From: an uncultured Prevotella sp.
GTDB taxonomy: Bacteria; Bacteroidota; Bacteroidia; Bacteroidales; Bacteroidaceae
Direction: 5' to 3'
NCBI GenBank assembly: GCA_905233985.1
Contig: CAJOFA010000008.1
Location: forward strand, 1 to 64,000
Length of the DNA: 64,000 nt
Shown: in pieces, positions 47,209-55,795 of the stretch
How positions within the stretch are numbered: position 1 is the stretch's first letter
Layout of the letters: the number at the start of each line of letters is the position of its first letter
Position numbers and translations under genes: made by a program
Notes under the pieces: generated by a model
Database searches by the model: none
The model's input: only the letters and a program-made list of their open reading frames with translations
Told to the model about the DNA's origin: nothing

Positions 47209-48792
47209 ATGAAAAGAATTGCATATTCACTGATTGCGCTGGCCATAGCGGCCTTCACATTCACGAGCTGTGAGGACGTTCCCTCACCGTTCGGTATCAT
47301 TACCGACCCCGACAACGGCGGTGGACAAGAAGTAGTTGATCCGACAGGCGACGGTACTGCTGCCAACCCGTTCAACGTGGCAGCAGCCATTGACTACGTC
47401 AAGGCATTAGGTGCAGACGTCAAGTCCGACAAGGATGTCTATATCAAGGGTGTCATCGTCGAGGTCAAGGAAGCCTTCGGCACACAGTATGGTAACGCCC
47501 AGTTCAGCATTGCTGACAGCGAGACAGGCAAACAGACCTTTGTCTTCTACCGTGGACTCTATCTCGGCAATCAGAAGTACAGCGATGACAAAGCTACCAA
47601 CGTAAAGGTAGGCGACAATGTTGTCATCTGCGGTAAGGTGATTTACTACAAGGGCTCAACCCCCGAAACTTCACAGGGAGAAGCCTATGTTGTGAGCATT
47701 AACGGAGAGGGTGGCGATACTCCTACACCGTCAGGCGAAACACTCGGCACCAAGGAGAATCCGCTGACCATTGACCAGGCTCTGGAGAAGATCAACGCAC
47801 TGGCAGACGGTGCTGAGAGCGACCAGTTTGCATTCGTCAAGGGTAAGGTGGTCAAGGTAACAACCAACCAGACCAACTTCGACAAGTACCAGAATCTGAA
47901 CTACCTCATCTCTGAGGACGGCACCGATAATGGTAAGACTATTACCGTTTACAGTGGCGACGGTCTCGACGGAGCGAAGTTTACTGGCATCACCGACCTG
48001 GCTCAAGGCGACGAAGTGATTGTCTATGGAAAGCTCTACAAGTACGTCAAGGACAATAAGGTAACGCCCGAGATTGCCAAGGGTAACTACCTCGTAAGCC
48101 TCGTCAAAGGCTCTGGCGGTGGCGGCGGTGGCGGAACAACCGGCGACGCACAAGTCGTCAGCATTGCAGACTTCAACGCAGCAGCAGAAAGCACCGACAC
48201 TTGGTATCAGCTCACTGGTACCGTCAAGAACCTGAAAGACGGCGACCAGTATGGTAATTTCGACCTCGAGGATGAGACTGGAAGCGTATATGTCTATGGT
48301 CTGCTCTCAGAAAAGGGCGGAGAGAAAAAGAAGTTCCAAGACCTTGTTGCCCAATACGGAATTAAGAACGGCAGCAAGATTACCATCATCGGAAACCGTG
48401 GTTCCTTTAACGGGAAAATTGAAGTGCTCAACGCATACTTCGTAAAAATTGAAGATGGTGACACGCCCAGCACCCCCGATGGCGTACAGGCCATCAGCGT
48501 TGCAGACTTCAACGCAGCAGCAGAAAGCACTGATGTGTGGTATCAGCTCACAGGTACTATCAGCAATCTGAAAGACGGCGACCAGTACGGAAACTTCGAC
48601 CTCACTGACAGCACAGGCTCTGTTTATGTTTATGGAGTATTGTCAGAAAAGGGCGGCGCCAAAAAGAAGTTCCAAGAACTGGTTACTCAATATGGCATTG
48701 CGAATGGAAAGACTATCACCATCATTGGCAACCGCGGCTCATTTAACGGGAAGATAGAAGTAGTAAACGCCTACTTCGTCAGCGTGGAATAG
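47209..48792 (+). CDS. Multi-OB-fold surface lipoprotein with internal duplication
   Basis: Lipoprotein signal AAFTFTSC; two near-identical ISVADFNAAAESTDxWYQLTGTxxNLKDGDQYGNFDL.. modules. Confidence 0.8.
   Translation: MKRIAYSLIALAIAAFTFTSCEDVPSPFGIITDPDNGGGQEVVDPTGDGTAANPFNVAAAIDYVKALGADVKSDKDVYIKGVIVEVKEAFGTQYGNAQFSIADSETGKQTFVFYRGLYLGNQKYSDDKATNVKVGDNVVICGKVIYYKGSTPETSQGEAYVVSINGEGGDTPTPSGETLGTKENPLTIDQALEKINALADGAESDQFAFVKGKVVKVTTNQTNFDKYQNLNYLISEDGTDNGKTITVYSGDGLDGAKFTGITDLAQGDEVIVYGKLYKYVKDNKVTPEIAKGNYLVSLVKGSGGGGGGGTTGDAQVVSIADFNAAAESTDTWYQLTGTVKNLKDGDQYGNFDLEDETGSVYVYGLLSEKGGEKKKFQDLVAQYGIKNGSKITIIGNRGSFNGKIEVLNAYFVKIEDGDTPSTPDGVQAISVADFNAAAESTDVWYQLTGTISNLKDGDQYGNFDLTDSTGSVYVYGVLSEKGGAKKKFQELVTQYGIANGKTITIIGNRGSFNGKIEVVNAYFVSVE
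48157..48788 (+). repeat. ~300-bp tandem domain duplication (48157-48452 and 48493-48788)
   Basis: Shared long stretches such as gcagacttcaacgcagcagcagaaagcac..tggtatcagctcac.ggtac. Confidence 0.85.
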
Positions 48793-48842
48793 AGTAACGC
48801 TTCACGCGCGCGTATATAATTAGGTATTATATATAGCACCCT

Positions 48843-48892
48843 AACTTCGGGCTGTAACTCTCAGTAGTTGCAGCCCGAAGTCATTCTTTTCA
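48843..48892 (+). terminator. Intrinsic terminator
   Basis: aacttcgggctgtaactctcagtagttgcagcccgaagtcattctttt. Confidence 0.8.
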
Positions 48893-49010
48893 GAGTGGTA
48901 TTTCTCGCATCATGACAATTATTTTGTCATAAAGAGACGTTTTTTGATTATTATTTTGTATCTTTGCAGCGATTATTAACCGAAAAATATTTTAACCAAA
49001 ACAATAAAAG

Positions 49011-51917
49011 ATGAAAAGAACGTTACTCATCAGCATGGTCCTGCTCATGGCATCGGTTGTCATGGCCGGTCCCATCACTCGTGAACAGGCACGCCAAAAG
49101 GCTGCGCAGTTCCTCGTCAGCCAAGGCAAGCCCGCCCCGCGGAGCATGAGTCCCGCGAAGGTAAAGGCCAGCAATGGCACAGAAGTCACTCAGTACTACG
49201 TGTTCAACATCGGACAGCGTCAAGGCTTTGTCATCGTCAGCGGTGACGATCGCACCGATGCCATCCTCGGCTGGGCCGACGAAGGTGAGTTGGACACCAA
49301 TAACATGCCCGAAAACCTGCGTGCCTGGCTGCAGGGCTACGCCGACCAGCTGCAGTGGCTCGAGGAGCATCCCGACGCTCCTGCCCAGCACGCTCCGCGC
49401 CGCACAGCCTCAGCCACTCGCCAACCCATCGCACCGATGATGACAACGAAGTGGAACCAGGGCACCCCTTACAATACATACTGCCCAACCAATGGTTCTC
49501 TTTGTGTTACAGGATGCGTCTGCACAGCTACTGCACAAGTGATGTATCACCGTGCCATAGCTAATGGTATTGCAACGACAACGACAAGTGCTAACATCCC
49601 TGCGTACAATCAAGATTGGTATGGTCAAGCCCTTACGGGTGTTCCATCAACGGGTGTAAAAGCCGTTCGTACGTTTACTTGGAGTAAGTTCTCTAACACC
49701 TACCCTGCTTCGGACGAAGCCAATGAGGAAGTAGCTCGACTAATGGAATACGTGGGTGCTGGTCTTAAGATGGACTACAACACAAGCAGTAACGGCGGTT
49801 CTGCTGCCTATGACCAAGCAATCCCTGATATGCTGGAAACCTATTTCGGTTATGATGATGCCAAGTGTATCTATCGCTGTGATTATATTTATGAGGATTG
49901 GATTAACATCATCTATAATGAATTGCAGACCAATGGTCCGACAATGATGGGTGGTTGCTCTACGGGTGGTGGTCATGCCTTCGTGTGCGACGGCTACAGC
50001 GAGGAAGATTACTTTCATATCAACTGGGGCTGGGGCGGCAAAAGTGACGGCTACTTCAAACTCTCCGTATTATATCCCGAACAGCAAGGCATCGGCGGTT
50101 CTACATCACAAGATGGCTATAACATTGACCAGGACCTCCTCGTCAACATTAAGCCCACAAAGGACAGCAGCCCTTACAGCCCCCCGACCCCGAGTGCTGG
50201 TGCATATGGTCTAACCGCTACGCTTACCAATATTACTGGTAGCACAATTCGTTTAGGAAAGCCCATCACGATTAAGGCCGTAGTTACTAATCCCAGCACA
50301 ACAAAAACATTCTCAGGCAGTCTGTCATTATATTCCACAACGAATAGTATTGGTTTTTTAGCTGGACAGCAAGTCGAGATTGCCCCAGGTGCATCAAAAA
50401 CCGTCAACTTTACCTTCACAATTCCAACATCGAAACCTTCGGGTTCTTATACACTTAATCTATGTTATAGTTATAATTCATCAAGTTATTATTGTGAAGA
50501 CGGTAGTATTAATATCACTGTCAACCCTGCAGAAGTCATTAATCACGGAACACTGACCATCACAAATGTTACTATCAACGAAACTAGCGCTGTCAGTCCT
50601 GATACATGGTTTGACAGAATGAATTACGGAGGAAAGGTACGTGCTACACTATCTATCAAGAACACACATGCCACCTATGGTTACCATAACCTGCCCGTTA
50701 TCATAAAAATGAGAGAATGTACGTGGACAAAAGCAAACAGAGATGGCAGTTGGTCAAGTCCTGACTGGTATGCAACGAAGAGTATAACAGTAGACCTAAA
50801 TGTCGGCGAAACAAAAGACTATGATATAGAATTTGAGGGACTTAGCACTTCAACATACATCTCTTATTTGATAAACGCATTCCACTATGATGACGGAAGT
50901 ACAAAACTATCTTTCACAGGATCAAAAGCAGGAGACGGTTACCGTTTTTATTGCGACCCAGGTGTAACCGTGTATAACGCTGATGGTACAGAGACCACAA
51001 CAACACCAGCAACCAATATCACAGGTATAGCAGCCGACGCACTGGCCGTTGACGTGTCGGACATCACAGGTGTAACGAAAATCACGCCAGGTGGCAATCC
51101 CAACACGCTGTACTTCATCAATGCTGCCGACAATCCCACAGGACTTGACGGATGCAACGTAGTGAAGAACGGAACTTGCGCCAAGTTGACGCTGACCGAC
51201 GGTTATGGTTTCTGGACACCGAAGGACTTTACTGCTACGGAGGCTACATTCACAAGGACTTTCACCAATGGTGTTAGCTCAGGAAGTAGCAACGGCTGGT
51301 ACACCATTATTCTACCTTTCGCCGTTAGTCAGGTAAAGCAAGGTGAAAACGTCATCGACTGGTTCCGCAGCGCCAGCGAAGAGGGTAAGAACTTCTGGCT
51401 CAAGACATTCAGCAGCGAGGACGGTTCCACTGTTAACTTCGACTTCGCTGGATCATTCAATGCCAACACACCATACATCATCGCAGTACCTGGCAATGAA
51501 TGGGGAGATAAATGGGACCTGCGCGGCAAGCCCATCACATTCCTTGGTACGGGCGTTACCATCAGTGCAGATGCTGTCAACGCCACCAACGGCTTTACCT
51601 ATAAATTTGCCGGTGTGACGAAGACAACCGATGCTGGCAGCGTCTATCAGCTGAACGCTGAAGGCAACAAGTTCGTGACCAATAGCGCCAACGTTGCACC
51701 GTTCTGCGCCTACTTCAAAGCCAACGGATCACTGCTCGGCTCACTGCCAGAAGTACTCAGCATCGGCTCTGAGGGTAACGAGCCCACAGCCATCAGCAAC
51801 ATCACCACAACACGTCCTGAAACCGACGGAACATGGTACACGCTGGATGGTCGCCGTGTGGAGAATCCCACCAAGGGCATCTACATCAGGAATGGTAAGA
51901 AGGTCGTGATTAAATAA
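49011..51917 (+). CDS. Secreted C10-family (streptopain/interpain-like) cysteine peptidase with Por-type C-terminal motif
   Basis: Pro-domain ITREQARQKAAQFL; catalytic TGCVCTATAQVMYHRAIANG; GGHAFVCDGYSEEDYFHINWGWGGKSDGYFKLS; end YTLDGRRVENPTKGIYIRNGKKVVIK. Confidence 0.95.
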   Translation: MKRTLLISMVLLMASVVMAGPITREQARQKAAQFLVSQGKPAPRSMSPAKVKASNGTEVTQYYVFNIGQRQGFVIVSGDDRTDAILGWADEGELDTNNMPENLRAWLQGYADQLQWLEEHPDAPAQHAPRRTASATRQPIAPMMTTKWNQGTPYNTYCPTNGSLCVTGCVCTATAQVMYHRAIANGIATTTTSANIPAYNQDWYGQALTGVPSTGVKAVRTFTWSKFSNTYPASDEANEEVARLMEYVGAGLKMDYNTSSNGGSAAYDQAIPDMLETYFGYDDAKCIYRCDYIYEDWINIIYNELQTNGPTMMGGCSTGGGHAFVCDGYSEEDYFHINWGWGGKSDGYFKLSVLYPEQQGIGGSTSQDGYNIDQDLLVNIKPTKDSSPYSPPTPSAGAYGLTATLTNITGSTIRLGKPITIKAVVTNPSTTKTFSGSLSLYSTTNSIGFLAGQQVEIAPGASKTVNFTFTIPTSKPSGSYTLNLCYSYNSSSYYCEDGSINITVNPAEVINHGTLTITNVTINETSAVSPDTWFDRMNYGGKVRATLSIKNTHATYGYHNLPVIIKMRECTWTKANRDGSWSSPDWYATKSITVDLNVGETKDYDIEFEGLSTSTYISYLINAFHYDDGSTKLSFTGSKAGDGYRFYCDPGVTVYNADGTETTTTPATNITGIAADALAVDVSDITGVTKITPGGNPNTLYFINAADNPTGLDGCNVVKNGTCAKLTLTDGYGFWTPKDFTATEATFTRTFTNGVSSGSSNGWYTIILPFAVSQVKQGENVIDWFRSASEEGKNFWLKTFSSEDGSTVNFDFAGSFNANTPYIIAVPGNEWGDKWDLRGKPITFLGTGVTISADAVNATNGFTYKFAGVTKTTDAGSVYQLNAEGNKFVTNSANVAPFCAYFKANGSLLGSLPEVLSIGSEGNEPTAISNITTTRPETDGTWYTLDGRRVENPTKGIYIRNGKKVVIK

Positions 51918-51937
51918 CCATTATAATAGCTCGCATT

Positions 51938-52114
51938 ATGAAAAAGAACTATCAACAACCTATCATAGAAGTCATCAAGATTGAAGCGAACAATATATTA
52001 GCTGGTTCAGGTCCTGGAGGAGGTGCTCCTGAAGATCCCGGCGTCGGCGGTTCCCGCGAATGGGATGAAACAGATTTGTTTGGCGACGAAGATTTATTAA
52101 ATCTGTTTCAATAA
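51938..52114 (+). CDS. 58-aa small protein with LAGSG motif, candidate secreted peptide precursor
   Basis: MKKNYQQPIIEVIKIEANNILAGSGPGGGAPEDPGVGGSREWDETDLFGDEDLLNLFQ*; below track length cutoff, 20 nt after C10 peptidase stop. Confidence 0.75.
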   Translation: MKKNYQQPIIEVIKIEANNILAGSGPGGGAPEDPGVGGSREWDETDLFGDEDLLNLFQ

Positions 52115-52134
52115 ACCATTCGAATAATCCTTTC

Positions 52135-52231
52135 AAGTACCTTTGAGGCGCGCCTCAAAGGTACTTTCATTAGTAAAAACAAAAAAAGTTTTCAAATCTT
52201 TTGGTAATTTGCTCACTTATTCGTACCTTTG
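52135..52231 (+). promoter_or_regulatory. Palindrome-plus-promoter element, copy 2
   Basis: Perfect 32-bp palindrome aagtacctttgaggcgcgcctcaaaggtactt then GCTCACTTATTCGTACCTTTG. Confidence 0.75.
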
Positions 52232-52282
52232 CACCCTCAAAGCGTAAAGCAAATAGTAAACAATTAATAACAACAAGTAAAA

Positions 52283-52537
52283 ATGAAAAAAGGTATTCAT
52301 CCAGAAAACTATCGCCCCGTCGTGTTTAAGGACATGTCCAACGGCGATATGTTCCTCTCGCGTTCTACTGCAAAAACAAATGATACCGTAGAATTCGAAG
52401 GCGAAACTTACCCTGTGGTAAAAGTCGAAATTTCAAGCACCTCTCACCCGTTCTATACTGGTAAGAGCAAGCTCGTTGACACGGCAGGACGTGTTGATAA
52501 GTTCATGAGCCGCTACGGTAAGGCTGCGAAGAAATAA
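52283..52537 (+). CDS. rpmE2: 50S ribosomal protein L31 type B
   Basis: [60 protein letters not shown]. Confidence 0.97.
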   Translation: MKKGIHPENYRPVVFKDMSNGDMFLSRSTAKTNDTVEFEGETYPVVKVEISSTSHPFYTGKSKLVDTAGRVDKFMSRYGKAAKK

Positions 52538-52560
52538 AGATAAGAAGCCAAAAGAAATCA

Positions 52561-52608
52561 AAAAGGGCGCTTTCCAGTAGTTGCATATGCCGGAAGCGCC
52601 CTTTTTTA
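52561..52608 (+). terminator. Intrinsic terminator
   Basis: gggcgctttccagtagttgcatatgccggaagcgcccttttttaa. Confidence 0.85.
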
Positions 52609-52619
52609 ACTAAAAACCT

Positions 52620-53603
52620 ATGAATACAAGAAACTTATTACTCGTTACCCTACTCGCCCTCACTTTCGCCGCTTGCGGAAGTGGTGATGATGACCCGTTT
52701 GTGCCACAGCCTGTGGTAACACCTGATGACAATCCCACGAATCCGACAAACTCCACAGGGGATGCGAACAACACCAACCGCAACAGCACGGACAAATGTG
52801 CCGAGGCATGGCGACTGGAGTTCCCGAAACTGAAGGGAGGCAACAGCATCGCTGTAGTTCATAGCGGTGTATTGAATTCGAAGACCAATATTACAGACGT
52901 CAACTATACCGTTGAATGGGACACAAACATTCACGCACAACGCTGGTCATGCTATGAGATGTACGAGAGCATCAGCGCATCAAACACTTCACGCTATTCA
53001 GTAACTCCTAAAGGAAGCCTGACTTCAGACAGCCAGTACCCCAACGATGAGTTTCTTGAAAGCACCTACCAGTTTACGGTAGATCCCTATTGGAATTCTG
53101 GCTTTGACCACGGTCATATCTGCCCCTCGGCAGACCGTTTAGGCTCCTACGAGTGCAATCGGCAGACATTCTACATGACCAACATGCAACCACAGGTGAA
53201 CAAGTTTAATGCCGGCATCTGGGCGAAGATGGAAGGGCAGATACGGACTTGGAACCGCGGTTCATTCCGAGACACGCTATACGTCGTCAAGGGCGGTACC
53301 ATTGACAATGAGAACAATATCTCCCGCTACATCGGAAGCGGTGTGAACAAGATTCCGGTACCTAAATATTTCTTCATGGCCGTTCTCTGTAAGAATACGC
53401 AAGGCTACAAGGCCATTGGCTTCTGGATCGAACACGACGGTAGTATCAGCGAGACATCCCCCCTTGCCAACTACGTTGTCAATATTCGCGACTTAGAGGA
53501 GAAAACAGGCATCGACTTTTTCTGTAACCTGCCCGATGACGTTGAAAAGAAAGCGGAGGAGCTTGCCGTTGACAAAGTCAAACTAACATGGGGATTTAAA
53601 TAG
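52620..53603 (+). CDS. DNA/RNA non-specific endonuclease lipoprotein
   Basis: Lipoprotein signal TFAACGSG; FDHGHICPSADRLGS..NMQPQVNKFNAGIW. Confidence 0.92.
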   Translation: MNTRNLLLVTLLALTFAACGSGDDDPFVPQPVVTPDDNPTNPTNSTGDANNTNRNSTDKCAEAWRLEFPKLKGGNSIAVVHSGVLNSKTNITDVNYTVEWDTNIHAQRWSCYEMYESISASNTSRYSVTPKGSLTSDSQYPNDEFLESTYQFTVDPYWNSGFDHGHICPSADRLGSYECNRQTFYMTNMQPQVNKFNAGIWAKMEGQIRTWNRGSFRDTLYVVKGGTIDNENNISRYIGSGVNKIPVPKYFFMAVLCKNTQGYKAIGFWIEHDGSISETSPLANYVVNIRDLEEKTGIDFFCNLPDDVEKKAEELAVDKVKLTWGFK

Positions 53604-53642
53604 TCTTGAGCCTGAGTTCTATAGGAACCACTACAAAAACAA

Positions 53643-53678
53643 TGGGCAGCCTTTCGGTTGCCCACATTCTTTTTTACC
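53643..53678 (+). terminator. Intrinsic terminator
   Basis: tgggcagcctttcggttgcccacattctttttt. Confidence 0.85.
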
Positions 53679-53941
53679 CTAAAACCAAATACCTATAAAA
53701 AACTATCTCTTTTTCTGAGTGCAAAGATACAACAAGAGTTCTCATCTTATTCTCCACAGAGACCTATTTCGACAGAACGGGCCTTTCTTTTTGACATACG
53801 TCAATCACCCCAAAAGTACAAGGCAAATCATAGCGTTTTTCTCGAAAAAAATCATAAATTGCAACAAAATGCTTGCAGAAGCGAAGGAAAATGTGTAAAT
53901 TTGCGAGGATTTCGCAAACACAAATATTATTATATCTAAAA

Positions 53942-54493
53942 ATGAAAACTATTTATGATTTTACTGTCAAGGACAGAAAAGGAAAAGACGTGTCGTTAAA
54001 GGAGTATGCTAACGAGGTGCTACTCATCGTTAACACTGCAACAAAGTGTGGTTTCACACCACAGTATGAGGAATTGGAGAAACTCTACGAAAAGTATCAC
54101 TCGGAAGGTTTCGAGATTCTCGACTTCCCCTGCAACCAGTTTGGCCAGCAGGCTCCCGGTACCGACGAGAGTATCCATGAGTTCTGCAAACTCAATTTCG
54201 GCACCGAATTCCCGCGTTTCAAGAAAATCAAGGTCAATGGTGAAGATGCCGACCCACTCTACAAGTTCCTGCAAAACGAGAAGGGCTTTGCTGGCTGGGA
54301 CATGGAGCACCCCATTGCCCATATTCTTGATGACATGCTCAGCAAAGCCGACGCTGACTACAAGCAGAAGCCCGACATCAAGTGGAACTTCACCAAGTTC
54401 CTCATCAATAAGAAGGGAATCGTTGTGGCTCGTTTCGAACCGACAGAGAAAATTGAAAATATCGAAAAGCAGATTGAAGAACTCTTAAAGTAA
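53942..54493 (+). CDS. gpx: Glutathione peroxidase
   Basis: LLIVNTATKCGFTPQYEELEKLYEKY..FPCNQFGQQAPG..WNFTKFLINKKG. Confidence 0.95.
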   Translation: MKTIYDFTVKDRKGKDVSLKEYANEVLLIVNTATKCGFTPQYEELEKLYEKYHSEGFEILDFPCNQFGQQAPGTDESIHEFCKLNFGTEFPRFKKIKVNGEDADPLYKFLQNEKGFAGWDMEHPIAHILDDMLSKADADYKQKPDIKWNFTKFLINKKGIVVARFEPTEKIENIEKQIEELLK

Positions 54494-54495
54494 GT

Positions 54496-55428
54496 ATGGA
54501 ACATACAAAATGTCTGATTATTGGCAGTGGACCGGCAGGCTATACTGCTGCCATCTATGCCGGACGTGCTAATCTGAATCCCATAGAATACAGCGGCCTT
54601 CAGCCAGGTGGACAGCTGACACAAACAACCGAAGTGGAAAACTTCCCTGGTTATCCACAAGGAGTGGACGGCAATCAGATGATGATGGATCTGCGCGAAC
54701 AAGCTGCCCGTTTCGGTGCAGATATTCGCGACGGCAGCATCACCAAAGTGGACTTTTCTGCCACGCCCTATAAAGCATGGGCAGAGAACGGCACAGAGAT
54801 AGAGGCTGACACTGTCATCATTGCTACCGGAGCATCAGCCAAGTACTTAGGACTTGACGACGAAAAGAAATACAACGGCATGGGTGTTTCAGCCTGCGCT
54901 ACTTGTGACGGCTTTTTCTATCGTAAAAAGACCGTAGCCGTGGTGGGCGGAGGCGACACTGCGTGTGAGGATGCCCTGTACCTGTCTGGACTTGCTAAGA
55001 AGGTTTACCTCATTGTACGCAAACCCTTCCTCCGTGCGTCACAGGTCATGCAGCAGCGTGTAAAGGATGCGGAGAACATCGAGATTCTCTTTGAACACAA
55101 CACCACAGGTCTCTTCGGTGACAACGGCGTAGAGGGTGCCCATCTTGTGAAGCGCAAGGGTGAAGCCGACGAGCAACTGGTAGATATACAGATTGATGGT
55201 TTCTTCCTTGCCATCGGCCACAAGCCTAATACCGACATCTTCCGCGACTGGCTTGACACAGATGAGACTGGCTATCTGAAGAAGATTGACGGTACGCCCC
55301 GCACCAAGCTACCCGGTATCTTTGTTGCCGGCGACTGTGCCGATCCTGTCTATCGCCAAGCCATTACTGCAGCAGGAACTGGCTGTCAGGCTGCTATAGA
55401 GGCAGAACGCTACCTACTTGCCCGATAG
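54496..55428 (+). CDS. trxB: Thioredoxin reductase
   Basis: IIGSGPAGYTAAIYAGRA; ACATCDGFFYRKKTVAVVGGGDTACEDAL; AGDCADPVYRQAITAAGTGC. Confidence 0.97.
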   Translation: MEHTKCLIIGSGPAGYTAAIYAGRANLNPIEYSGLQPGGQLTQTTEVENFPGYPQGVDGNQMMMDLREQAARFGADIRDGSITKVDFSATPYKAWAENGTEIEADTVIIATGASAKYLGLDDEKKYNGMGVSACATCDGFFYRKKTVAVVGGGDTACEDALYLSGLAKKVYLIVRKPFLRASQVMQQRVKDAENIEILFEHNTTGLFGDNGVEGAHLVKRKGEADEQLVDIQIDGFFLAIGHKPNTDIFRDWLDTDETGYLKKIDGTPRTKLPGIFVAGDCADPVYRQAITAAGTGCQAAIEAERYLLAR

Positions 55429-55490
55429 ATTTAGAAAAACAGATAATTATAGGAAGTCTTAAAAGAGCCCAGTTTTTTCTACAAATAAAA

Positions 55491-55520
55491 AAGTCTCGCT
55501 TCACAGCGAGGCTTTTCTTT
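55491..55520 (+). terminator. Intrinsic terminator
   Basis: aagtctcgcttcacagcgaggcttttctttt. Confidence 0.8.
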
Positions 55521-55795
55521 TGATACTTTAAAAAACTAAATTAATCAACCATAAACCTTAACCATTAAAAATCCCTTTTAAAATGATACTGCAAAGATAA
55601 GCACAAAAAATCAAACATAAAAATATTTTAGGAACAAAAAGGTTTAATTTCTGCTAACATCACGTTTTCTTGACCAAAATTGTCGAAAAACAAACTTTTT
55701 GCCCTCAAAATAACGTATTTTCCACCTGTAATTTGATTATTTCAAATAAAATGATTAACTTCGCAGCGTAAAAACCTAATGCAATTATTTCAATC

